A stretch of DNA of 64,000 nucleotides from Acidobacteriota bacterium (GCA_023389035.1 JAEWFC010000012.1:36541-100540); one strand, 5' to 3'; counted from the first letter of the stretch, positions 54,466-63,275 are shown. Program-made: numbers and translations. Notes: a model not told the origin generated them from the sequence alone.

Positions 54466-54798
54466 TTAACGATCCGGCATCTCAAGATCATTGCTCAGCT
54501 TAACGAGTATATCGACCGAATGATTTGTGTACCGATTGATCCACCGGTCGTAGATCTCGCGAATTGGCACGGCGTTCAGGTAATTCCACCTGAATCGTCC
54601 ATTCTTTTGTGTGATCAGAAGTCCGGCTTTTTCTAATACACCAAGGTGCTGCATCACCGTGCAGCGGTCAATGTCGGTGAAATGATCACAAATATCTCCG
54701 GTCGTCCGTGGGTCGTCTTTCAATAGGTCGAGGATCTCGCGCCGGCGCCCGTCAGCTAATGCTTTGTATATCAGATCGTCATCTGAGCCTCTTGACAT
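54466..54798 (-). CDS. ArsR-family winged-helix repressor
   Basis: 110 residues from the ATG at 54798; an ATG at 54816 adds six residues but would put the operator inside the gene. Wing-helix-turn-helix core: YKALADGRRREILDLL, ICDHFTDIDRCTVMQHLGVLEKAGLLI. No metal-binding CxC motif in the recognition helix, so it may sense a non-metal ligand, as in the ArsR subfamily paired with SRPBCC (AHSA1) proteins. It is divergent from such a gene, with an operator-like repeat between them. Confidence 0.87.
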   Translation of the reverse strand: MSRGSDDDLIYKALADGRRREILDLLKDDPRTTGDICDHFTDIDRCTVMQHLGVLEKAGLLITQKNGRFRWNYLNAVPIREIYDRWINRYTNHSVDILVKLSNDLEMPDR

Positions 54799-54821
54799 GT
54801 TATAAAACTGTAACATATACT
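54793..54821 (+). promoter_or_regulatory. Promoter with embedded inverted-repeat operator for the SRPBCC gene
   Basis: TTGACA (54793-54798), 17-base spacer, TATACT (54816-54821) gives a near-consensus sigma-70 promoter reading right. Within it ATGTTA (54797-54802) and TAACAT (54811-54816) form a perfect 6-bp inverted repeat with 8-base spacing, a good ArsR-type operator position. Confidence 0.7.
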
Positions 54822-54861
54822 CAGCGCTCTGAAAAGTCGAATGATCTAAGGAGCTATTGAA

Positions 54862-55353
54862 ATGGAGTTAAAGTTCAAGGTACAGACGAAGATCCAAAAG
54901 CCGGTCGCAGAGGTGTTTAATGCGGTGTACAACCCGTCAAAGCTCAGCGGTTATTTCACAAATGGCGGGGCAAGTGCTCCGCTGGTGGAAGGCACTACGG
55001 TCGAATGGGCATTTGCAGATAACCCCGGCGACGAACAACACAAGTTCCCGGTAGTGGTAAAAAAGGTGGTGCACAACGAACTTATCGAACTGGAATGGGA
55101 AGGAGCGAAAGGGCTTGATACGCATGTCCGGATGGAATTTGACGCGGCGGGAGATGACACGATCGTGCGGATCAGCGAAAGCGGCTGGCGCGAAACACAG
55201 GACCACCTGAACAGCTCGTATATGAACTGCATGGGTTGGTCGCAGATGATCTCCGCACTGAAGGCGTATGTTGAATACGGCATCGATCTGAGAAAAGGTG
55301 CGTACGGCGGGCTTTACAGTGCCGGAGACAACCACGGCACAGCGTCGGCCTGA
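54862..55353 (+). CDS. SRPBCC/AHSA1-like protein
   Basis: 163 residues of the START/Bet v1-like hydrophobic-ligand fold. AHSA1 pattern: QTKIQKPVAEVFNAVYNPSKLSGYF at the start, LIELEWEGAKGLDTHVRMEF in the middle, W.....AYVEYGIDLR at the end. AAGGAG (54848-54853) is 8 bases before the ATG. Likely ligand-binding and under the divergent ArsR repressor. Confidence 0.87.
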   Translation: MELKFKVQTKIQKPVAEVFNAVYNPSKLSGYFTNGGASAPLVEGTTVEWAFADNPGDEQHKFPVVVKKVVHNELIELEWEGAKGLDTHVRMEFDAAGDDTIVRISESGWRETQDHLNSSYMNCMGWSQMISALKAYVEYGIDLRKGAYGGLYSAGDNHGTASA

Positions 55354-55408
55354 TTCGGCCCATTATGTCGCAGGGACATCGTTGACGTAATTTGTTACAT
55401 TTCACGTA

Positions 55409-56998
55409 ATGTCTCTGGTCACTGACTATGTCGTTATCGGCAGCGGAGTTGCAGGCCTTCGTGCGGCGATCGCTCTTGCCGAAAGCGGTGCGAATGTGAC
55501 CGTTCTCACTAAGGACAAGGCCAGCGAATCGAACACAGAATATGCGCAGGGCGGCGTCGCCGTTGCTCTTTCCGAGGACGACGACGCCGAGTTGCATGAG
55601 GGTGACACTCTCATCGCAGGTGCCGAATTGTGCGATGGACCGGCTGTCGAGGTCCTGGTATCAGAGGGCACGCGATACATTAAACAGCTCATCCAGTGGG
55701 GCACCGAGTTTGATAAGGAAGGCGGCAAACTCTTATTTACCCAGGAGGCTGCCCATTCGCGTCGCCGCATCCTGCATTCGCATGGCGATTCAACGGGTGC
55801 GGAGATCGTCCGGTCCTTGATAGCCCGTGCACGCCTTGAGCCGACTATCAACCTTCATCCATTCTCAAATACCGAAAGCTTGCTGATCCGGGACGGAAAG
55901 TGCGTTGGCGTTCGTTTCCTAGACCCGATACTTCGAAGCCCTCGCGAGATCTATGCTCGGGCCGTTGTGCTGTGCACCGGAGGGGCGGGCCAGCTTTATC
56001 TTCATACTACTAATCCGCCGGTCGCGACCGGCGACGGTATGGCGATGGCATATTTTGCGGGAGCAGATGTGGCTGACATGGAATTCATTCAGTTCCACCC
56101 GACAGCCCTGAGTATCGAAGGGGCTCCGCGCTTCTTGTTAAGTGAGGCGATGCGTGGCGAGGGCGGCGTGCTGCGAAATGTGCTGGGCGAGAGGTTCATG
56201 GCGCGATATGATGAGCGGCTAGAGCTTGCCCCGCGGGATATCGTTTCGCGATCGATCGTTGCGGAAATGCGGCGGACGGGATCGCGGCACGTATTTCTCG
56301 ACATGACGTCGCTGGATCCGGAGTTTCTCAGGGCCCGCTTTCCAAAGATCGATCTTACATGCAGACAGTTTGGGCTCGATATCACGAAAGAGATGCTTCC
56401 CGTTGCGCCGGCGTCGCACTATTGCATGGGCGGCGTGCGGACGGATCTTTGGGGGCGGACGACGGTGACGGGGCTTTACGCCGCGGGCGAGGTCGCTTGT
56501 ACAGGCGTTCATGGGGCTAACAGGCTTGCGTCAAATTCCTTGCTTGAGGGGCTTGTGTTCGGGGCACGCGCGGGCGAGGCCGCTCTTGCTGACAAACTGG
56601 AGGCTGCGCTGCCAGATGATCTGACGCAGAGCGTGACCGGCGAGATCGGCGGATCAGAGATCGCTACCGCGGTTAGGAAACGCGTAAAGCGAGTGATGTG
56701 GGAACGCGTCGGGATACTGCGTGATCGCAACTCGCTGCGGCGGGCGATCCGCGAGTTCGAGCAGATCGAGGCCTCGAAGCTCAGCACGTCATCCCGAAAC
56801 TTCGTCACACTCGCTTTGCTTGTTTCGCGAGCGGCGCTCTGGCGTGAGGAATCTCGCGGCGGACACTATCGGTCAGACTTTCCGGATCGACGCGACGAGT
56901 TTCGCGTGCATTCGATCCAAAACCGATCGCGTGAGATATCGTCGAGCGCCTCGATCGATCTCAACGCTGATAACGCTGCCGGCGGAATTACTGCGTAA
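55409..56998 (+). CDS. nadB: L-aspartate oxidase
   Basis: 529 residues. FAD enzyme of quinolinate/NAD synthesis that oxidises L-aspartate to iminoaspartate. FAD loop VIGSGVAGLRAAIALA near the N-terminus, the NTEYAQGGVAVAL block, the HPTALSI-type substrate loop (EFIQFHPTALSIEG) and C-terminal GEVACTGVHGANRLASNSLLEGLVFG. Full length. No nadA or nadC adjacent. The tail beyond about residue 480 is less conserved. Confidence 0.93.
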   Translation: MSLVTDYVVIGSGVAGLRAAIALAESGANVTVLTKDKASESNTEYAQGGVAVALSEDDDAELHEGDTLIAGAELCDGPAVEVLVSEGTRYIKQLIQWGTEFDKEGGKLLFTQEAAHSRRRILHSHGDSTGAEIVRSLIARARLEPTINLHPFSNTESLLIRDGKCVGVRFLDPILRSPREIYARAVVLCTGGAGQLYLHTTNPPVATGDGMAMAYFAGADVADMEFIQFHPTALSIEGAPRFLLSEAMRGEGGVLRNVLGERFMARYDERLELAPRDIVSRSIVAEMRRTGSRHVFLDMTSLDPEFLRARFPKIDLTCRQFGLDITKEMLPVAPASHYCMGGVRTDLWGRTTVTGLYAAGEVACTGVHGANRLASNSLLEGLVFGARAGEAALADKLEAALPDDLTQSVTGEIGGSEIATAVRKRVKRVMWERVGILRDRNSLRRAIREFEQIEASKLSTSSRNFVTLALLVSRAALWREESRGGHYRSDFPDRRDEFRVHSIQNRSREISSSASIDLNADNAAGGITA

Positions 56999-57084
56999 GA
57001 ATTTCCGCTCTGCGGTGTAACTGTGTTAGAAATAACGAAATCCTTTAGGACAATTTACGTGAGATACCGCCCGGACGATCAAAT

Positions 57085-58677
57085 ATGAGCCAATCCGCTA
57101 CGACTCTTAACCTTGCATCAATGGTCTCGCACCACGCGAGGCTTGCCCCGCAAAAGGAAGCCATCGTTTTTGGCGATAAGCGAATGACCTACGGCGAGCT
57201 TGAAGCGATGTCGAACAAGGTCGCGAGCGCGCTCGTTAAGATGGGCATCGGCCACGGTGACAAGGTCGCGTTGAACTGTCCGAACCTGCCTTATTTTCCG
57301 ATCGTCTATTACGGTATTCAGAAGGCGGGAGCGGTCGTCGTGCCGATATGCGTTTTATTCACACCCCGCGAGATCGAGTATCAGCTCAAGGATTCCGACG
57401 CGAAAGCCGTCTTCGTTTTTGAAGGCACTGACGAGCTTCCAATGGGGAAGAGCACGATCGCGGCCTTTGAGCAGGTCGACACTTGCGAGCAGCTTATCGT
57501 GATGACAAAAGATCCGGCCGCTGCGTCGCCATTCGAGGGATACAAGACCCTTGGCCAGACGATCTATGCGGAATCTGCGGAGTTCGAATGTTATCCGACG
57601 GCCCCGGACGACACGTGTGCGATCCTTTACACCTCCGGCACGACCGGCCAGCCGAAAGGTGCCGAGCTCACGCATTTCAATTTGTTCACGAACGTTACGA
57701 CCACGTATCTGATCCACCTGCCCGTACTCAATTTCACTGACGAGCCTCAGAAAACAGTGCTGATCACGCTGCCGCTTTTTCACACGACTGGCCAGACCGT
57801 GCAGATGAACACGAACATCTACGGCGGCAACCGCATCGTCCTGCTGCCTCGCTTCGATCCGAAGGCGACGCTCGACACTATGGTCGCGGAGCGTGTCAAT
57901 TTCTGGGTCGGCGTGCCGACGATGTATTGGGCTTTGCTGAAATACGCTGACGAGACGGGCTACGACATCAGCAAGATCAAGGACAATATGAAGGTCTGCT
58001 CATCGGGCGGTGCACCGATGCCAGTCGAGGTAATGAAAGCATTTGGCGAGCGATTCGGTGTCCGCGTATTAGAGGGCTACGGCCTTTCGGAGACCTCGCC
58101 GCTAGCTTGCTTTAATCATTTCGAGCGGCCATCGAAGCCCGGTACGGTCGGGCAGGCGATCGCCGGCGTTGATGTGAGATGCGTGGACGAAAACGATGTG
58201 GAGGTTCCGCGTGGGACTCGCGGTGAGGTTGTTATCCGTGGAGCGAACGTGATGAAAGGCTACTACAAGCGGCCCGAGGCTACGGCCGAAGCCTTTAAGA
58301 ACGGTTGGTTTCACTCAGGCGATATCGGGATCATGGATGACGAAGGCTATCTTGCGATCGTCGATCGGAAGAAAGATATGATCCTTCGCGGCGGCTACAA
58401 TATCTACCCGCGAGAGCTTGAGGAAGTGATAATGACGCACCCTGCGGTCTCGCTTGTGGCCGTCATCGGCGTGCCGGACGACAAAATGGGCGAAGAGGTC
58501 AAGGCGTACCTCGTGCTGAAAGAAGGGGCACAGCTTTCCGATGCGGATTTCATCGACTGGTGCAAAACGCAGTTTGCGGCGAATAAATATCCGCGTTACG
58601 TAGAATTCCGCGACTCGTTGCCGATCGGCAATACGGGAAAGATCTCAAAACTTTCCCTCAGAAAGGAGTTGAAGTAA
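57085..58677 (+). CDS. Long-chain fatty-acid-CoA ligase (AMP-forming)
   Basis: 530 residues. Adenylates a carboxylate and transfers it to CoA. AMP-binding P-loop YTSGTTGQPKGAEL; the VLEGYGLSET substrate segment; and the hinge/lysine motif GDIGIMDDEGYLAIVDRKKDMILRGGYNIYPREIEE with C-terminal GKISKLSLRKEL. Nearest to long-chain acyl-CoA ligases by eye; the precise chain length is unknown. A cytochrome c gene follows 11 bases downstream. Confidence 0.9.
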   Translation: MSQSATTLNLASMVSHHARLAPQKEAIVFGDKRMTYGELEAMSNKVASALVKMGIGHGDKVALNCPNLPYFPIVYYGIQKAGAVVVPICVLFTPREIEYQLKDSDAKAVFVFEGTDELPMGKSTIAAFEQVDTCEQLIVMTKDPAAASPFEGYKTLGQTIYAESAEFECYPTAPDDTCAILYTSGTTGQPKGAELTHFNLFTNVTTTYLIHLPVLNFTDEPQKTVLITLPLFHTTGQTVQMNTNIYGGNRIVLLPRFDPKATLDTMVAERVNFWVGVPTMYWALLKYADETGYDISKIKDNMKVCSSGGAPMPVEVMKAFGERFGVRVLEGYGLSETSPLACFNHFERPSKPGTVGQAIAGVDVRCVDENDVEVPRGTRGEVVIRGANVMKGYYKRPEATAEAFKNGWFHSGDIGIMDDEGYLAIVDRKKDMILRGGYNIYPRELEEVIMTHPAVSLVAVIGVPDDKMGEEVKAYLVLKEGAQLSDADFIDWCKTQFAANKYPRYVEFRDSLPIGNTGKISKLSLRKELK

Positions 58678-58688
58678 CGGCTTTTTCG

Positions 58689-59048
58689 ATGCTTCGGCTC
58701 AAACTCTTAGTCATCTTTGCGTTCGCGGTCGCAGCCGCTGCGGGTGCGTGTTCAGACGCGGCGACCGGCGAGCACAAGATCGCGTCGGACACCTCGTACG
58801 AAGCATCGCTTTTCCGTCAAAACTGTGCGATCTGCCACGGAACCGACGGCGAAGGCAAAACTCTCGATGACGGCACGGTCGTCCCATCGCTGCGGGCCGG
58901 CGAGTTCAAGAAGACCACCGAGAACGAGATCTACAACCAGATCGCCGACGGCGGGAATGGAATGCTCGCCTTTCGCCGCCAGCTAACCGATCGCGAGATA
59001 CGACTCCTCACCGACCTCGTCCGCACAAAACTCCGATCCGCCAAATGA
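58689..59048 (+). CDS. Mono-heme cytochrome c
   Basis: 119 residues. The signal peptide ends in a lipobox-like AGAC (about residue 21), so it may be a lipoprotein. Heme attachment CAICH near residue 47, axial-ligand methionine in GMLAFRRQL. Cytochrome c class I fold; electron carrier outside the cytoplasmic membrane. It directly follows the acyl-CoA ligase, and a tandem repeat array follows it. Confidence 0.88.
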   Translation: MLRLKLLVIFAFAVAAAAGACSDAATGEHKIASDTSYEASLFRQNCAICHGTDGEGKTLDDGTVVPSLRAGEFKKTTENEIYNQIADGGNGMLAFRRQLTDREIRLLTDLVRTKLRSAK

Positions 59049-59056
59049 TCTTATCA

Positions 59057-59161
59057 GCTCACTAAACCATTTAATGGGCTCACTAAATGATTTAATGGGC
59101 CCACTAAACGGATTAAAGGGCCCGCTAAACGGATTAAAGGGCCCGCTAAACGACTTAATGG
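59057..59161. repeat. Tandem array of five 21-bp repeats
   Basis: Five consecutive units of exactly 21 bases: 59057-59077, 59078-59098, 59099-59119, 59120-59140 and 59141-59161, consensus GCYCRCTAAACSRWTTAAWGG. Units 3 and 4 differ by one base, and the outer ones by several more. The array fills the gap between the cytochrome c stop and the SDR start. No spacers, so not CRISPR. Confidence 0.92.
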
Positions 59162-59210
59162 CCCCGAAAGACGCGTGTTTTCGGTCGATAACTGCGATAA
59201 ACTCATTGCG

Positions 59211-60110
59211 ATGCGAATACTTATAACCGGTGCGAGCGGTCTGATCGGCAAGGACCTTCAGAAAAAGCTGGCGGCGAGGGGCGACGAGCTGCTTTTGGCG
59301 TCGCGTTCGGAACCGCGGGACGAGCGGCACATTAAATGGACGGTCGAGGAGGGCTTTCGCGAAGAGGATATGCCGCGGCTTGAGGGGCTCGATGCGGTGA
59401 TCCATCTTGCAGGTGAAAATGTGGCGGGGCTGCGGTGGACGGAAGAGAAAAAGAAAGCGATACGCGAAAGCCGCGTCGAGGGAACCCGCCGTCTGGTCGA
59501 CGCTCTCGCGCGATTAGAAAATAAGCCAAGAGTATTCCTGGCGGGCTCGGCGATCGGTTTTTACGGCGACCGCGATGATGACGTGATGACGGAATCAAGC
59601 CCCGCAGGCGACAACTTCTTCGGCGAGGTCTGCCGTGCGTGGGAGGCGGAATCGCGCAGGGCAGAAGATCTCGGCATCAGGACCGTGCTTCTGCGGACCG
59701 GGATCGTTTTGTCAAAGGACGGCGGTGCATTAGCGACGATGCTCACGCCATTCAAGCTCGGCGTCGGCGGCGTTGTGGGCAGCGGAAAGCAATGGATGAG
59801 CTGGATATCGTTCGAGGACGAGATCAGGGCGATATTGTTCGTGCTTGAGAACGAGAACATCCGCGGAGCCGTGAACCTTGCATCCCCAAACCCCGCGACA
59901 AACGAACAATTCACCAAAACGCTCGGCGAGGTGCTTTATCGGCCAACGTTCCTTCCGCTGCCTGAGTTTGCCGTGAACCTTTTATTTGGCGAAATGGGCG
60001 ACGCCTTGCTTCTTGATTCTACGAGGGTAATTCCGAAGCGGCTGCAGGATGCCGGTTTCGAATTCAAACATCCCGAACTAAAGCAGGCGATCGAGGCGGC
60101 TGTAAAGTGA
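59211..60110 (+). CDS. SDR-family epimerase (TIGR01777-like)
   Basis: 299 residues from the ATG at 59211; an ATG at 59175 lies just past the repeat array and adds 12 residues. Rossmann loop GASGLIGKDL, the AGENVAG.RW motif and RESRVEGTRRL of the TIGR01777 (YfcH/SulA-like) group, followed by the SAIGFYGD tyrosine. Probable NAD(P)-dependent sugar-nucleotide or related epimerase; substrate unknown. Confidence 0.9.
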   Translation: MRILITGASGLIGKDLQKKLAARGDELLLASRSEPRDERHIKWTVEEGFREEDMPRLEGLDAVIHLAGENVAGLRWTEEKKKAIRESRVEGTRRLVDALARLENKPRVFLAGSAIGFYGDRDDDVMTESSPAGDNFFGEVCRAWEAESRRAEDLGIRTVLLRTGIVLSKDGGALATMLTPFKLGVGGVVGSGKQWMSWISFEDEIRAILFVLENENIRGAVNLASPNPATNEQFTKTLGEVLYRPTFLPLPEFAVNLLFGEMGDALLLDSTRVIPKRLQDAGFEFKHPELKQAIEAAVK

Positions 60111-60112
60111 TC

Positions 60113-60865
60113 TTATCTAAGCAGGACCGGACGGCTCGGGGCGCAGTCTGAATCAAATGGCGCGATCTGCAGATTGAGCGTGTAAGGTCCGTCGGCGACC
60201 TCGTCCGCGACGTAGACCAATTCGGTGATCGTGCTATTAACCCGCGTTTCAGAGTTCACTTCAAAACTGCCTGCATCGACATTCCAAAACAGCCGGTGGT
60301 TTATCAATGCCCCGTCATCGTAGAGCCGGTCGATCGAGGGGAGATCCACCAGCAGGTGCCTAAAGCCGTGTTCGACGATGAACCGCATTGCCTCCTCTGC
60401 GAAATATGGCGGTATGCGAACGCTGTCCGGATCGTCGGTGCCGTAATGACGCGTGAGCTTTGCGGGATCGTTCGGAAGAGTGCGAACGATCAGAGCCTCT
60501 GGCGTTTCGGTTTCGCTGTTTACGGCATTGATCGATGTTTCGAGCGCCGTGCGGGTTATCAGCGGCTCGTCGCCGCGGGGATCGGGAGTGACGGAAACCA
60601 GTACCGCGGGGATAATTACGTCGCGAAGGCAGTCGCGGATAGATATGCGTTCATGAGTGATGTGGCCGACACATTCGGTGTGCGTGCCGCTGCAGTGCGG
60701 GATAAAGGTGTACTGCTCAAAATTTACGCTGCCGCCTTGGCGTGTGTCGCCGACGAGCGAACCTGCACGTACGGGCTCGGCCTTTGCAGGATCCACGCCG
60801 TAAGCATTCGGCTGCGGACCATTGAATCTTAGCGGGATGGAAATATCGATTGCTTTCTCGTTCAT
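60113..60865 (-). CDS. Cyclase/kynurenine formamidase-like metal hydrolase
   Basis: 250 residues from the ATG at 60865; earlier in-frame codons lie inside the neighbouring membrane protein gene. Cyclase-family signature DISIPLRF at the start, and a metal site similar to HxGTHxDxPxH at PHCSGTHTECVGH, with the last His as ligand. The C-terminal half contains GFRHLLVDLPSIDRL. May hydrolyse N-formylkynurenine or a related amide. The start is 2 bases after the stop of the upstream membrane protein gene. Confidence 0.82.
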   Translation of the reverse strand: MNEKAIDISIPLRFNGPQPNAYGVDPAKAEPVRAGSLVGDTRQGGSVNFEQYTFIPHCSGTHTECVGHITHERISIRDCLRDVIIPAVLVSVTPDPRGDEPLITRTALETSINAVNSETETPEALIVRTLPNDPAKLTRHYGTDDPDSVRIPPYFAEEAMRFIVEHGFRHLLVDLPSIDRLYDDGALINHRLFWNVDAGSFEVNSETRVNSTITELVYVADEVADGPYTLNLQIAPFDSDCAPSRPVLLR

Positions 60866-60867
60866 CT

Positions 60868-61218
60868 CTACCCCGTGAAACTGCGGCGGATCTCGCCCGT
60901 GAGTATTGCCGAGACGATCACGAAAAAGAGCTTTAGCCCCGTGCCGACGATAACGAAGATAGGTAAAGCGATGAGCGATGCGACTATCGGCCGGTATTCT
61001 TTTCTCAGTAGCCATCCGACGGTCAGAAAAGCCGCGACGGTCATCGCTACCGACCCTACGAACGAGAGCACGATATAAGCCCCCATTCCGTAATTTGCTT
61101 CTGATTCGTGAAAGCCGTTCAGTGCGAGCATCAGAAAGAAAAAACCTGCAACGCCCGCGGCGACGTTTAGCAGAAATACGATCAAGGCAGTGATTACTTT
61201 TGCGGCCATCGAACGCAT
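60868..61218 (-). CDS. Small integral membrane protein
   Basis: 116 residues from the ATG at 61218; an ATG at 61275 adds 19 residues. Three transmembrane helices (ALIVFLLNVAAGVAGFFFLML, IVLSFVGSVAMTVAAFLTVGW and ASLIALPIFVIVGTGLKLFFV). No family recognised. Co-transcribed with the cyclase gene. Confidence 0.65.
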   Translation of the reverse strand: MRSMAAKVITALIVFLLNVAAGVAGFFFLMLALNGFHESEANYGMGAYIVLSFVGSVAMTVAAFLTVGWLLRKEYRPIVASLIALPIFVIVGTGLKLFFVIVSAILTGEIRRSFTG

Positions 61219-61396
61219 TTTCTCAAACTTACGCACCGCCGACAAAGACGGATGCAAATTAAGAAAGGCCGCCATGCTCAGAGATCTTTGTGCTGCTTTC
61301 GGGCGGCTTCGGGCGATCGGAAAAGTATCAGAGCTATCGGTGACGGTACGATGTTGAGATCGGGCCGTCGGAGCATCATGTTATCCTTAGATCGTT

Positions 61397-61849
61397 GTGA
61401 TCAAACAAAGTGCGGGGCTATTAATTTACAGGGAAACTGACGCTGGGCTAGAGATCTTTCTCGTTCACCCGGGCGGGCCTTTCTTTGCAAATAAAGACAA
61501 CGGAGCTTGGTCGATCCCAAAGGGCGAGTTCGACGGCGAAGACCCGCTCACGGCTGCCCTGCGCGAGTTCGAAGAAGAGACTGGTTTAAAGATCGCCGGC
61601 GAATTCTTCGCGCTAAAGCCGATCACGCAGCGAGCCGGCAAGATCGTCTACGCGTGGGCGGTCGAGGCCGACTTCGACGCCGACGCGATCCATTCCAACT
61701 CCTTCGAAATGGAATGGCCGCCCCGCAGCGGCAAAAGAGCCACCTTCCCCGAGATCGACCGCGCGGCCTGGTTCGATCCTGAAACCGCCAAACAAAAGAT
61801 CAACCCCGCCCAAGCCGCCCTCATCACGGAACTAGTAACGCGAATCTGA
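61397..61849 (+). CDS. NUDIX hydrolase
   Basis: 150 residues from a GTG start. The NUDIX box is GEFDGEDPLTAALREFEEETGL. The loop before the first glutamate is one residue shorter than the G-x5-E pattern, but the REFEEETG part is intact. Removes nucleoside-diphosphate-linked groups; substrate unknown. The last region WFDPETAKQKINPAQ is typical of the diadenosine/RppH-like branch. Confidence 0.87.
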   Translation: MIKQSAGLLIYRETDAGLEIFLVHPGGPFFANKDNGAWSIPKGEFDGEDPLTAALREFEEETGLKIAGEFFALKPITQRAGKIVYAWAVEADFDADAIHSNSFEMEWPPRSGKRATFPEIDRAAWFDPETAKQKINPAQAALITELVTRI

Positions 61850-61858
61850 AATCAGTCG

Positions 61859-62098
61859 TCAATAAGGGTCAGCAGGGAATTCTCTTTTATTGCGATCTCG
61901 CACCCGGCAAGGACTCGTTCGGTGACGGGCCGACGCCTCGATGCCGATGACCGCCGGTTCCCTGAAGCCGGAATAGAACTCCCGGACCCGCTCAAGATCG
62001 TGCTTCAGATCGATCGTTTCTGTTTCCCCTGTCCTCGTATCGCACCAAGCTGCAGTCTGCTGATGCGGATGTAAATCAACTCCGATGTACAATGTCAT
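61859..62098 (-). pseudogene. IS110-family transposase, N-terminal fragment
   Basis: Starts with a good ribosome site (AGGAG, minus strand) and MTLYIGVDLHPHQQTAAWCD...VIGIEAS, the N-terminal DEDD catalytic region of IS110-type transposases. After VIGIEAS the frame leaves the family, and a stop comes at 61859. In the +2 frame the sequence RPVTERVLAGCEIAIKENS continues, so a deletion or frameshift near 61930 is likely. About 80 of the roughly 300-400 residues remain. Confidence 0.75.
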
Positions 62099-62099
62099 T

Positions 62100-62172
62100 A
62101 CGGTTTCTCCTGTCAAAGAGCGAATTCTTTATCTTATCGACATTGATTCTACTCAACGTCGGGAGAAACCGT
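62100..62172. repeat. 11-bp perfect inverted repeat flanking the fragment's 5' leader
   Basis: ACGGTTTCTCC (62100-62110) and GGAGAAACCGT (62162-62172) form a perfect inverted repeat with a 51-base spacer that also holds the ribosome site of the transposase fragment. IS110 elements lack long terminal repeats but can have subterminal structure; this may be the remains of that element's left end. Confidence 0.5.
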
Positions 62173-62200
62173 CTTTATAACATCAGGCCAGACACCGTTT

Positions 62201-63250
62201 CTACTGCTTAAGAGAACCCCTAATTTTCTGGTCAAAAGACATCTTGCTTTCCTCGACAGGCAATTTGGCTTTAAGCAACGTTAGGATCCTTTCGTCTTTA
62301 CAGGCGTAATCGATCGCGAGTTTTCCGCGAACATCCTTCGCTTGCGGGTTGGCCCCACTATCAACAAGCAGCCGTGTTATAGCGTGATCGCAGTAAAGAA
62401 CGGATGCCATAAGAGGCGTTTTTCCGATATCCGTTGTCTGGTTTACGAAAGCATTGCTTTCTAATAATAATTTGACGCCCTCATAGTTTCGGGCGTCGAT
62501 GGCAGCAAAGAGCGCGGTGCCCGTCACGGTCTTGAAGTTAACGTCCGCACCCGCAGCGATGAGTTTCAGTGCAATGTCGTTGTGATGAAGCCAAACTGCT
62601 GAACTCAGGGGTGAACTGCCGTTAGCATCGGCGAAATCCAGTGTAGAAACTTGCGACAAGACCCGATCGACATCGCTAACGAATCCTGAATTGATCGCCT
62701 CGATTAGAATTTGTTCATTATTATCACCCCTACCCGGCTTTTCTTTTATCGTGACCTTGATCAGGCGATCGACGTCCTTTCCTGGACTGTAGTGGAACTG
62801 TTCTCTCCACGGATTACGCATATAAAAGGCTCGAAAAAAACCCGTCCTCGGAGGGAATAATTCGCCAATGGCCTTTTGCTGTGTCGGAGTATACTCATCC
62901 CGTTCTCCCAGTCCGACCTTGTCAAGCTTTTTACGTCGTTCAAGATACTCGCGGTCAGAAAAGACGGTTATGTCGAGACTCAGATCACTAGCCACGCCAG
63001 AGAGCGTCCGAAACAGCGCGCTGAGATTTTTGCGGGTGAAGTGTTCTTCCGCAAGGAATACGTAAAGTTGCTTGCAAGGCCGCTTTAGAGAGTCTTCCAG
63101 CGGATGCGTGATCTCAAATGGGAAATCTAAAGGTTCAGGGGCCGCTGCCTGACCATGCCCGACAATAGCAAAGCATGTAAATATCAACAGATTACAAATG
63201 ATGATCCTACCAATTGACCTGGAAGATCTCTCTTTCTTTGCTTGGTTCAT
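62201..63250 (-). CDS. Secreted ankyrin-repeat protein
   Basis: 349 residues from the ATG at 63250 (GGAGGAACCAGAC before it). The longer frame upstream overlaps the neighbouring gene. Signal peptide about 1-35 (RIIICNLLIFTCFAIVGHGQA). The N-terminal 150 residues hold a domain without clear family (LDFPFEITHPLEDSLKRPC). Five to six ankyrin units follow (for example NGSSPLSSAVWLHHNDIALKLIAAGADVN and GKTPLMASVLYCDHAITRLLVDSGANPQ). It lies immediately downstream of an HExxH protein, an arrangement that could be toxin/immunity or enzyme/regulator. Confidence 0.78.
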   Translation of the reverse strand: MNQAKKERSSRSIGRIIICNLLIFTCFAIVGHGQAAAPEPLDFPFEITHPLEDSLKRPCKQLYVFLAEEHFTRKNLSALFRTLSGVASDLSLDITVFSDREYLERRKKLDKVGLGERDEYTPTQQKAIGELFPPRTGFFRAFYMRNPWREQFHYSPGKDVDRLIKVTIKEKPGRGDNNEQILIEAINSGFVSDVDRVLSQVSTLDFADANGSSPLSSAVWLHHNDIALKLIAAGADVNFKTVTGTALFAAIDARNYEGVKLLLESNAFVNQTTDIGKTPLMASVLYCDHAITRLLVDSGANPQAKDVRGKLAIDYACKDERILTLLKAKLPVEESKMSFDQKIRGSLKQ

Positions 63251-63275
63251 GTCTGGTTCCTCCAATCCAATTTGA

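Noticed and set aside
59057..59161. Possible CRISPR array
   Set aside because: Units are directly tandem without spacers, shorter than CRISPR repeats, and no cas genes are present.
59054..59405. Open frames on the minus strand through the 21-bp repeats (heptad-like peptide repeats)
   Set aside because: 21 bp keeps any frame open, giving seven-residue repeats by arithmetic. The frames run antisense into the SDR gene and have no ribosome site.
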